DNA of 40,325 nucleotides from Phycisphaeraceae bacterium (GTDB taxonomy: Bacteria > Planctomycetota > Phycisphaerae > Phycisphaerales > Phycisphaeraceae), in NCBI GenBank assembly GCA_002686995.1, contig NYZC01000202.1, forward strand, positions 1 to 40,325, given 5' to 3'. The notes under the pieces were generated by a model. The model did not search any database. It was given only the letters and a program-made list of their open reading frames with translations, and was not told the origin of the DNA. Below are positions 16,217-23,751 of this stretch, piece by piece (the stretch's first letter is position 1; each line of letters begins with the position of its first letter). The position numbers were made by a program, and so were the translations under genes.

Positions 16217-18730
16217 TCACGGCCAGACGTCGGTGATCGTGTTGTCGCGCGGCGAAAGCAGGTGGCGTGGGAGGCGCGAGCGCACGCCGTCGAGGGCGTC
16301 CTCAAGCTCGGACTTCCGATTCTCCATGGAAAGCAGGCTCGCGCGGCAGAAGAGAAGACCCGCTTCGGCAAGCCGGCGGCGATTGCCGGAGATACCGGCG
16401 GCGATCCCCGTCGCCTCCGCAATCGGTGAGCCGGATGCCTCGAACACGCGCTGTGCCATCGCCGGCCATTGGTCATTGATGAACGCTTTACGCTCCGAGT
16501 TCGACGTGCGCCCGGCGACAAACTCGAAGTACGGCCGGTCGTCACGATTCGGAACGAAGTCCTTCAGCTCGTGGTGCAGCGTGGCGAGCGGACCGATGTA
16601 GAGCGTCCACACGCCCGACGCGTCCGTCACCCATCGGTCGTCGATGTCGAGCGACGACAGCTTCGTCGTGCGCCGATCGACGTCCGCGGCCTTCGGCGGA
16701 TCGCCCAGGGTGCCGATGAGCGCCGCCGTGGGCGATTGCGCGACGAAGGCGCCGCGCCAAAGGGTCGCGTCCGGAAACACCTCGAGGAATGTCGCGGCGA
16801 TGATCCTGAACTCGCGCTGCGAAAGCTGGTACATCGGGAGCCACTGGCAGAACAGGCCCTGCTCCGTCAGGTGCGCCCGGGCGGCCTGGAAGTGCTCGAC
16901 CGTGTAAAGCGCGCCCACGCCGCGCCGCCACGGCACGAACAGGTCGGCCACGATGACGTCGTACTTCTCGTTCACCGCGCGCAGGTGATTGCGCCCGTCC
17001 TCGGTCACCAGGCGTGCCCGTGGATCGGTGTGCACGCTGCGGTTCTTCTCGGCGAAATGCTTCTTCGCCAACTCGTGCACCTGCGGCACGATCTCGACCA
17101 TCACGATCTGCTCGACCGGGTGAGGCACGGCGGCTGACGCGGTCGCCCCGGTGGCCGATCCGATGAACAGGACATTGCGCGGCTCGGGATGCAGCAGCAA
17201 CGGAAGGTGACCGGTGCGCTCGTCGAGGATGCGTGCGCCCGACTCCGAAAGGATGTAGTTGTTGTCGACCATCATGGCCCGGCTGCCGTTGACCTGGTCC
17301 ACGACGGTCACGACCCCGGACGCCCCCGCCCTCACGTCCAGGAGCCGGTCACCGGGACTCATCTTCACGACCGGAAGGTCGCCCGGCGCCCACGGACTGA
17401 ACAGCACCGCCGTGAGCGCCACCGCGGCCAGCGCGACGCGCGCGGGCGCCATCCACCCGCGCATCGACACCAGCACCGAGGCGACGGCGTAGAAGACGGC
17501 CAGCACGTAGAGCGACCACCACAGCCCCAGCCAGTCGAGCATGAAGAAGCCGGCGCCGACGGAGCCGATGATGCCGCCGACCGTGTTGAATGCGAGCAGC
17601 CCGCCGAGGCGCGGGCCGACCGCGCTGCCCGACGCCGCGTCACCGGATTCGGCGCCGCGCAGCCGCGCAAGGCGGAACGTCATCGGCAGCACGAGCCCGC
17701 CGAGCAGCAGCGCCGGCCCGCCGAAGGCCGTCGCCAGCATCAGCCCGTTGACGAACGTGCCGTTGATCAGCCGATGCAGATCGTCGGTGGCGAGAATGAT
17801 TCCGCCCGGGATCAGCATCATCACGAAGGCGACGAACACCAGCACCCAGCCCAGCAGCGGCGCCACGATCGACTTTGGAATCGGCAGCGCCGTCAGCGCG
17901 GCGCCGACGGCCAGGGCGACCAGGACCACGACCAGCACCGCGCCGAAGGAGTAGACCGAGTTGTCGAGCACCTGGGCGAGGCCGTGCATCAGCAGGACCT
18001 CGAACGCCAGGGTGCCGAGGCCGGAGACGAACGCCAGGAGCAGCAGCGTCGTCGGGGCCACTGATGACGGTGCATCGTCCGCCGGCGCGGTGGCCGCCGC
18101 CGGCGCCATCTCCCCGCCTCGGAGGCGACTCGCTACGACCGCGACGATGCCTGCAACCACGGACATCGCGATCCCGACCCCGTAGGTGCCGTGCACCCCG
18201 ATACGCTCGGGCAGCCAGAGCGACGCCGCAGCCGCTCCGAACGCCGCCCCCAGCACGTTGAGCGCATAGAGCATCGATCCCTGGCGCCCGAAGCGCGCCG
18301 GATCGCGCACCATCGCGGCGGCGAGCGGCGGCAGGGTCCCGCCGAGCAGCGTCGCCGTCGGCAGCACCGCGGCGAGCGCGAGCGCGAACTTGATCGAGAC
18401 GAACACGGATCCCTGGTCGGCGAAGCGCTCGTACAGACCCGCGTAGATCGGATCGTAGAGCCGAATGGCGAGCGGCACGATCAGCGACGCGACGGCCGCG
18501 GCCAGCTCGATGCCGGCATAGAGCATCAGCGGATTGCGCGTCCGGCCCGCCCAGCGCCCGAACAGCGCGGCACCCAGGGCGAGCCCGGCGAAGAACGCGC
18601 ACAGCGTCGCCGAGGCGGCGTGCGCCGTGTTACCGAACAGCAGTCCGAACCAGCGCAGCCATATCGTCTCGTAGACGAGCGCGGCGGTGCCCGAGATGAA
18701 CGCGATGGCGAGAAGAAGAAGCGGTCTCAT
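16217..18730 (-). CDS. Membrane protein fused to a spermidine synthase-like methyltransferase domain
   Basis: This 837-residue protein has a polytopic N-terminal half (about 1-450, some 12 or more hydrophobic helices) beginning FISGTAALVYETIWLRWFG, the standard opening of fused MFS/spermidine-synthase proteins. The C-terminal half has the spermidine synthase-like Rossmann domain. It carries the nucleotide-binding loop VLFIGSATGATASAAVP (about 520-536), the acidic strand end IVMVEIVP, TEDGRNHL (about 577-584) and YDVIVADLFVPW. The typical GxGDG loop of true spermidine synthases is changed to GSATGAT, so polyamine synthesis is doubtful. A short helical tail (about 785-837) follows. The family is frequent in environmental bacteria, with no settled substrate. 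It may transfer an aminopropyl or methyl group to something moved by the membrane part (inference). Confidence 0.85.
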   Translation of the reverse strand: MRPLLLLAIAFISGTAALVYETIWLRWFGLLFGNTAHAASATLCAFFAGLALGAALFGRWAGRTRNPLMLYAGIELAAAVASLIVPLAIRLYDPIYAGLYERFADQGSVFVSIKFALALAAVLPTATLLGGTLPPLAAAMVRDPARFGRQGSMLYALNVLGAAFGAAAASLWLPERIGVHGTYGVGIAMSVVAGIVAVVASRLRGGEMAPAAATAPADDAPSSVAPTTLLLLAFVSGLGTLAFEVLLMHGLAQVLDNSVYSFGAVLVVVLVALAVGAALTALPIPKSIVAPLLGWVLVFVAFVMMLIPGGIILATDDLHRLINGTFVNGLMLATAFGGPALLLGGLVLPMTFRLARLRGAESGDAASGSAVGPRLGGLLAFNTVGGIIGSVGAGFFMLDWLGLWWSLYVLAVFYAVASVLVSMRGWMAPARVALAAVALTAVLFSPWAPGDLPVVKMSPGDRLLDVRAGASGVVTVVDQVNGSRAMMVDNNYILSESGARILDERTGHLPLLLHPEPRNVLFIGSATGATASAAVPHPVEQIVMVEIVPQVHELAKKHFAEKNRSVHTDPRARLVTEDGRNHLRAVNEKYDVIVADLFVPWRRGVGALYTVEHFQAARAHLTEQGLFCQWLPMYQLSQREFRIIAATFLEVFPDATLWRGAFVAQSPTAALIGTLGDPPKAADVDRRTTKLSSLDIDDRWVTDASGVWTLYIGPLATLHHELKDFVPNRDDRPYFEFVAGRTSNSERKAFINDQWPAMAQRVFEASGSPIAEATGIAAGISGNRRRLAEAGLLFCRASLLSMENRKSELEDALDGVRSRLPRHLLSPRDNTITDVWP

Positions 18731-18843
18731 CCGGACGCATCGTAGCGGATCATTCGGTCATCAAGCCAACAAGCCATCGGCCACTCGGCTCCCCTCCGAC
18801 CGAATGGCCCGACGCGGGCTTCGCCCGCAAGTCGGAAAGTCAA

Positions 18844-18933
18844 AAGTCGAAGGTCGAAAGAACCTAATTCCGTGCCAGCGCGGTGGGGCATCGACAGTTC
18901 CGCTTTCGACCTCGGACCTTCGACCTTCGACTT
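18844..18933. repeat. 17-bp inverted repeat
   Basis: The arms at 18844-18860 and 18917-18933 (motif aagtcgaaggtcgaaag and its complement) match at 16 of 17 positions. The gap 18731-19008 has no gene; it holds this repeat and the hairpin at 18931. Such motifs recur as dispersed intergenic repeats. Confidence 0.8.
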
Positions 18934-18953
18934 CTCGTCACCGTGACAAGAAG
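18931..18953. repeat. Hairpin repeat downstream of the enediyne-type operon
   Basis: Eleven-base arms (18931-18941 and 18943-18953) pair with one mismatch around a single base. The sequence gtgacaagaagtgac that it ends in also occurs at 11266-11280, again just past the 3' end of a minus-strand gene. It may act as a transcript end for the operon, but lacks a clear T run. Confidence 0.6.
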
Positions 18954-19008
18954 TGACGGGGGGAAGAACCTACCGGCGTACCGTCTTACTGGCTTCAGGA
19001 TTCGATGA

Positions 19009-20508
19009 TTACCGCAGGTTGTCGTCGCGATAGGTGAGGTACAGCGGCGACACGTACTGGTCGCGACTCTCGATCAGGCGCGCCTGTAGCGCCTCGGGAA
19101 TCGGCACGCGGTACTTGACGATGTCGACGATGCGCTCGTACGAGGTGATGGTGATCTCCCACCACGGCTCGGCCTCGCCGATGTGGGTCCGGATGAAGAT
19201 CTGCTCGATGCCTGTCTCGTGCGAGTTGATCGCGATCTGCCGGCCGTCCTGCTTGCGGCACAGGTACGCGAAGGTCGGCGGCGGGCCCCCGTCGACCAGG
19301 AATCGGCGCCGCTCCGCGATGCCGGAGGCGTGCAGGATGCCGACGCCGAAACCGTGAATGGCGAAGTCCTCCTGGGGCACCAGCAGCGGCAACGGGAGAT
19401 TGCCCACGACGATCTGGTGGTCGTCGAGATCCATCACCAGCTCGAGGCACGGCATCTCGGCCTGCTTCGCCTCCTTGTTGCGCCAGTCGTAGTGAGTCCG
19501 CGCCTCGACCTCGGAGATGGACACGTCTCCGATCTTCCGAAGGAACGAAAGATCGCACAGCTTGCGGTCGCTGAACGAGTAGCGGCCGCGATCGTCGAAC
19601 TTCGCGAAGCGGGCCGGGTACGTGGTCAGGTCGCTCAGCATCGTCGGGACCTCCCACCGGCCGTCCTTCAGCACCTCGACATAGCGCTTCTGAAGCTTGC
19701 GGCGCGACCCCTGGCTGGAGTAGCCGACCTCGCGGTCGATCACCGACGCGCTCACTTCGCCGACCGAGCCGACCATCCGGCGCAGCCGGTCCAGGTCGAG
19801 TTCGACCGAGCGAGCGTCGTCCCACTTCACGGCTTCGCGGATGAACGGCTCGTCCAGGCCGTTCGTCTTCGCCGCCAGCTCGAAGTAGAGCTCCTTCGGC
19901 ATCTCGAACCAGGCGTGGTAGATCTCGCCGGTCCGGTCCGCGCCGGAAAGCTCCCAGAGGCCGGAGGCCAGGCAGTTGTTCACGACGCTCATGCGCACGG
20001 GGCGCACCGACGGGTTGGGAAGGAAGTCGTAGTCGCCCTTGCGGTACCAGGGCACGCCGTCGACGAGATCCGTTTCGAAGTGCGCCATCGCGTCCGATCG
20101 CTGTCCGATCGGCACGCTCAGGCCGTTGCGCGAGAACTCGGCGAGGAAGAGGTTGAACGCGTCGAACGCGTCGGGCTGCTCCGCCGGCCGATAGTGCAGG
20201 CGCGGCACGAGCTGCTCGAGCGGGAGGTTCCGCACGCTCATCTGGTGCCGACGATCGTCGTCGACGAACACGATCGTGGCGCGGTCCGAGCGGTCGCGGC
20301 TGATGCGCACCCGGTCCACCGACTCGAGCCAGTGATGGCCGCGGATGAACGACTGCGTCGACGGGTTCAGGTAGCCGGCCCCGTCCTCGAGCTTGTCGAT
20401 GCTCGGCGCGACCGACACGTTCCAGCGGCGTGGCGTCCGGGTGAAGCCGAGCACCGAGATCGACACGAGAACGACGAGGGCGAGGAGAACATGGCGTCGC
20501 TTCTTCAT
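19009..20508 (-). CDS. Exported or membrane-anchored protein of unknown function, last gene of the enediyne-type operon
   Basis: This 499-residue protein has an N-terminal signal anchor (HVLLALVVLVSISVLGF) and then a long soluble part without recognised motifs. It is rich in aromatic and charged residues, with segments such as VVNNCLASGLWELSGADRTG and YHAWFEMPKELYFELAAKTN. Two conserved-looking phrases occur twice in related form (HQMSVRNLPLEQLVPRLHY at about 67-86 and HQIVVGNLPLPLLVPQEDF at about 356-376). This points to an internal duplication of a domain of perhaps 150-200 residues. Its ATG overlaps the stop of the CRTAC1-like gene upstream (ATGA, 20505-20508), so production is coupled. 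It is not one of the enediyne cassette proteins that I can name. Its location suggests work outside the cytoplasmic membrane with the CRTAC1 partner. Confidence 0.75.
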   Translation of the reverse strand: MKKRRHVLLALVVLVSISVLGFTRTPRRWNVSVAPSIDKLEDGAGYLNPSTQSFIRGHHWLESVDRVRISRDRSDRATIVFVDDDRRHQMSVRNLPLEQLVPRLHYRPAEQPDAFDAFNLFLAEFSRNGLSVPIGQRSDAMAHFETDLVDGVPWYRKGDYDFLPNPSVRPVRMSVVNNCLASGLWELSGADRTGEIYHAWFEMPKELYFELAAKTNGLDEPFIREAVKWDDARSVELDLDRLRRMVGSVGEVSASVIDREVGYSSQGSRRKLQKRYVEVLKDGRWEVPTMLSDLTTYPARFAKFDDRGRYSFSDRKLCDLSFLRKIGDVSISEVEARTHYDWRNKEAKQAEMPCLELVMDLDDHQIVVGNLPLPLLVPQEDFAIHGFGVGILHASGIAERRRFLVDGGPPPTFAYLCRKQDGRQIAINSHETGIEQIFIRTHIGEAEPWWEITITSYERIVDIVKYRVPIPEALQARLIESRDQYVSPLYLTYRDDNLR

Positions 20509-23258
20509 CGGAGAATCTCCACGTTACCGGTGCGCTTGGAAACGATCACCGTGCAGTTGTGCAAGTCGTCAAGCTCGAGGTGCGTGACCGAGCGCTCGGC
20601 GTCGGGCCAGCGGATCTCGATCTCGCGGGCGACCTCGGAACCCAGGCCGAAGCTCAGGTCGACCGAACGGTTCGACATGAACCCGCCGTCGCCGCAGCGC
20701 TTCACGCCAAGGTGACGGGCGTTGACGATGACCCGCGCGCCGATCGCGTCGCGGTTGAAGCTCTCCGAGGTGTCGTCGACGAGCCGAACCTTCAGCCAGT
20801 GGTTGTCGGCGTAGCGGTTGACCAGCAGCCACGTCCGGCCCGGCTCGTAGTTGGTGGGCGACGGGTAGTTGTGGTCGTGGGCGGGAATGACCTGCGGGCG
20901 ACCGTCGATCATCGCCTTGAGGTTCCCGGATTTCGAGCTGCGGCTGTCGTAGCCGCCCTTGTTCCGCAGAACGATGTCGTCGAAGCCGTCACCGTTGAGG
21001 TCGGCGCCGACGACGGCCCGGCCGTTCTCGGCCGCCTGGATCATGTCCTGGTTGGTCACGCGCTCCTGGATCGTCGGGCCCTGCCGCGACCAGATGCTCC
21101 GGTCGTAGCTGTTGACGACGTCGCGGGCGCGCCAGTTCTGCCGCGGCGCCTTGCGCGTGATGTAGCCGTGCTCCTCGAGCGGGCCGTAGTCCAGCTCCTC
21201 GATGTTGAACAGGTGATGCTCGGCCGTCTGATCGGCGAACCGCGTCGCCTCGCCGCGGCGCGTGGCGTTGACCAGGAACCGGCCCGGTCCGGTGCCGGCG
21301 ATCGGGAACAGGCCGCCGCCGCGACCGTAGAGGCAGCCGACGTAGTAGATGTCGGTCCGGCCGTCGTTCTGCGCGTCGAACGTGGTCGAGCCCCAGGAGA
21401 ACTCGTAGGCGTTGATCGTGTCGGGATCGAACGGGGGAAGCTCGACGTCCTCGGACACGTGGCGCCGGTAGTTGTTGGGCAGCGTCACGTCGGGGGGCAG
21501 CACCTTCGAATGACGGACCCGGTTGGCCATCTCGCGCCCGAAATCCGCGCCGTCGATCAGCGCGTGGCGCGTGTCGTGCTTGTCCCCGTAGAACTGGGCG
21601 AAGATCGTCGCGTTGAGGATGACCGGCTCGAACAGGTCGAACGGGTCGGGCGTCACGAACGCGTGGTTCATCACGGCGCCGCCGAGGTTGCCGACGAACA
21701 GGTCCTCCTGGAGATCGCCGTTGAAGTCGCCCGCCGCGAACGACATCCAGTAGCCGCTCCGCTGCGACCGGGCGTGATCCGTGCGAACGAAACGCTTGCC
21801 CTGCTCGTTGAGGTAGAGCCGCAGGTAGCCCATGTCGTTGGCGACCCACACGTCTTCGTACCCGTCACCGTTGACGTCCTGCATGACGCTCGCCCATGAG
21901 ACCTGGCCGTGCTCGCCCTCCTCGCCGTTGATGACCAGGTACTCGGGCTGGTAGGCCTCGAACTTCATGAACAGCAGCGAGTACTCCGCCGGCAGGAACG
22001 GAATGCGCCGCAGGCGGTAGTAGTGAGGCATCGGGTAGTCCTCGTCGTACACGCCGTCGACGTCCATGGCACCGCCGCGCTCGACGAAGCGCAGCTCGCC
22101 GGTCTCGGCGAGCTGGTTGAGGTAGAGGCAGTTCACGCCGCCGGCCCAGTACTTCGAGCCGCCGATCCAGTAATCGTCCTCGCAGCTGTTGGCGACGAAG
22201 ATGTCCAGGTCGCCGTCGAGGTCGATGTCCGCGACGTTGAACGCGAACGTAGCCCGCTTGCCTTCGATCCCGGTCTCGCGGCTCGCGTCACGCCACTCGG
22301 GCAGGCCGTCGCCGTCCTCGTCGCCCATGTTCAGGTAGAGCGAGTTGGCGCCCTCGGCCTCGATGCCGCGGGCGCTCTTGCGCGTGTTGTTGACGCCGAG
22401 GTCCGGCACGTAGTCGACGAGGTGCAGCCCCATCGCGGAGAGCGGCTGCTTGGACTTCTTCGCCTCGCGGCCGACGGGATTGACGAACTGCATCAGCACC
22501 CGCTGCGTGTCGGGATGCGACCAGATCATGCCGCGCGGGGTGTTGCCCACGAGCAGATCGATCCGCCCGTCGCCGTTGAAGTCGGCGGCCACGGCGGTGT
22601 TCGACCCGCGGCCGGGCCGGCGCTGATCGTCGGCCGTCGAAGAGCGCGGGTAGAGGTAGTCCTCGACGAGCAGCTCCTCGGCGACGAACCGGTCGTTGCG
22701 CTTCGCCAGCTCGCCGGCAGGACTGAACGTCGGCGCCCCGTCGTCGTCGTTGCCGCGGTTGATGAACAGGCCGTTGTACTGGAAGCGCGGCGCGTCCATC
22801 AGGACGCCGTCCTTGTCGGTCGGGCGCGTCCAGTTCTGCCCGTCCTGGCAGAAGTAGACGTCCAGCCGGCCGTCGCCGTTGGCGTCGAACACGAGGATGC
22901 CCGCGGCGCCGTACTGGCTGAACTGGTTCGACCAGCAGTAGGCGTCCTCGCCGAATGCGTCGCGCTTCGCGAAGGGCCGGGCCTTCTCGAGCGGGGCGAA
23001 GCTCGGGTCGTTCGCGGTGTCGTCCTGGCCGAGGTCCATGACGGCGTCGAGCGGCGTCTGGTCGACGAACGTCAGGTTGTCCTGGTACACCTCGCGGTGC
23101 ACGAGGTGGATCATCGTCGCGTTGGCGGCGTAGACCAGCGTCACGAGCGCCAACAGCGCGATCACCATCCTGCCGATGATCCGGCCGAGGCGTCGCCGGC
23201 CCTGGTGGGCGGCGCGGCGCCGTGCGTCGTTGCGGTTTCTAGGGTCGAGGTTCTTCAT
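20505..23258 (-). CDS. Large CRTAC1-family protein with FG-GAP repeats and ASPIC/UnbV domain
   Basis: This 917-residue protein has one transmembrane anchor near the N-terminus (MVIALLALVTLVYAANATM) and then at least seven FG-GAP/VCBS-type repeats with calcium-loop motifs (DANGDGRLDVYF, DFNGDGRIDLLVGN, DLDGDLDIFVANS, DVNGDGYEDVWVAND, DFNGDLQEDLFVGN, DAQNDGRTDIYYVG, DLNGDGFDDIVLRN), as expected of a beta-propeller. The C-terminus is an ASPIC_UnbV domain (GARVIVNARHLGV, DLSFGLGSEVAREIEIRWPD). The ATG at 23258 is preferred over an upstream in-frame TTG because AGGAG lies seven bases before it. It is 49 bp after the thioesterase and overlaps the next gene by four bases. It is a second, larger relative of UnbV in the same operon. 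Its function is unknown; it may be a surface or periplasmic partner. Confidence 0.88.
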   Translation of the reverse strand: MKNLDPRNRNDARRRAAHQGRRRLGRIIGRMVIALLALVTLVYAANATMIHLVHREVYQDNLTFVDQTPLDAVMDLGQDDTANDPSFAPLEKARPFAKRDAFGEDAYCWSNQFSQYGAAGILVFDANGDGRLDVYFCQDGQNWTRPTDKDGVLMDAPRFQYNGLFINRGNDDDGAPTFSPAGELAKRNDRFVAEELLVEDYLYPRSSTADDQRRPGRGSNTAVAADFNGDGRIDLLVGNTPRGMIWSHPDTQRVLMQFVNPVGREAKKSKQPLSAMGLHLVDYVPDLGVNNTRKSARGIEAEGANSLYLNMGDEDGDGLPEWRDASRETGIEGKRATFAFNVADIDLDGDLDIFVANSCEDDYWIGGSKYWAGGVNCLYLNQLAETGELRFVERGGAMDVDGVYDEDYPMPHYYRLRRIPFLPAEYSLLFMKFEAYQPEYLVINGEEGEHGQVSWASVMQDVNGDGYEDVWVANDMGYLRLYLNEQGKRFVRTDHARSQRSGYWMSFAAGDFNGDLQEDLFVGNLGGAVMNHAFVTPDPFDLFEPVILNATIFAQFYGDKHDTRHALIDGADFGREMANRVRHSKVLPPDVTLPNNYRRHVSEDVELPPFDPDTINAYEFSWGSTTFDAQNDGRTDIYYVGCLYGRGGGLFPIAGTGPGRFLVNATRRGEATRFADQTAEHHLFNIEELDYGPLEEHGYITRKAPRQNWRARDVVNSYDRSIWSRQGPTIQERVTNQDMIQAAENGRAVVGADLNGDGFDDIVLRNKGGYDSRSSKSGNLKAMIDGRPQVIPAHDHNYPSPTNYEPGRTWLLVNRYADNHWLKVRLVDDTSESFNRDAIGARVIVNARHLGVKRCGDGGFMSNRSVDLSFGLGSEVAREIEIRWPDAERSVTHLELDDLHNCTVIVSKRTGNVEILR

Positions 23259-23307
23259 CCGATGGCTCCTGTCCTTCAAGGGACTTCGATCCGCAAGGCG
23301 GTCCGCG

Positions 23308-23751
23308 TCATCCCGCGCGGCGCGCCGGCGTCTCCTGGTAGGGAAGCAGCGCCTGCCGCAGCACTGCGGGAATCTGCGTCGGCACGGTGCGCTCGTCGGT
23401 ACGCCGCATACAGGCGATCTCCTGCTCGCCGCGCGCCACGAGGCGCTCGCCGTCGTCGGCGATCTGCCAGTACTCGAACTTCATCTGCACCCGGTTCTGA
23501 ACCATGCCGCCCAGCGTCATACGGATGACGATCCGGTCGAACGCGGTCAGCTCGGCCAGGTACTCGCACGCACAGCGGGTCGTCGCCATGACCAGGTCGC
23601 CCTGGAGATCCGCGAGCACCTCGGGAGCGTGCTGGCTCAGGAACATCTCGCGGCAGCGCCCCTGCCAGCGCACGTAGTTGGCGTAGTAGACGTTGCCGAC
23701 GAGGTTGGTCTCTTCGAATCCGACGATGTGCTTGAACTCGAACTTGCGCAT
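23308..23751 (-). CDS. Enediyne-type hotdog thioesterase (E10/CalE7/SgcE10 family)
   Basis: This 147-residue protein has a single hotdog fold of the 4HBT type. The N-terminal motif ETNLVGNVYYANYVRWQGRC matches the enediyne E10 thioesterases, which lack the usual catalytic Asp and use an Asn/Arg-based site; the arginine in WQGRCREMF is present. It is expected to release the polyene product from the ACP of the adjacent PKS by hydrolysis, with decarboxylation in characterised systems. Its ATG overlaps the PKS stop by one base (TAATG at 23749-23753), giving tight coupling. In-frame codons further upstream lie within the PKS gene and are not used. The C-terminus (RRTDERTVPTQIPAVLRQAL) also fits the family. 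Confidence 0.93.
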   Translation of the reverse strand: MRKFEFKHIVGFEETNLVGNVYYANYVRWQGRCREMFLSQHAPEVLADLQGDLVMATTRCACEYLAELTAFDRIVIRMTLGGMVQNRVQMKFEYWQIADDGERLVARGEQEIACMRRTDERTVPTQIPAVLRQALLPYQETPARRAG

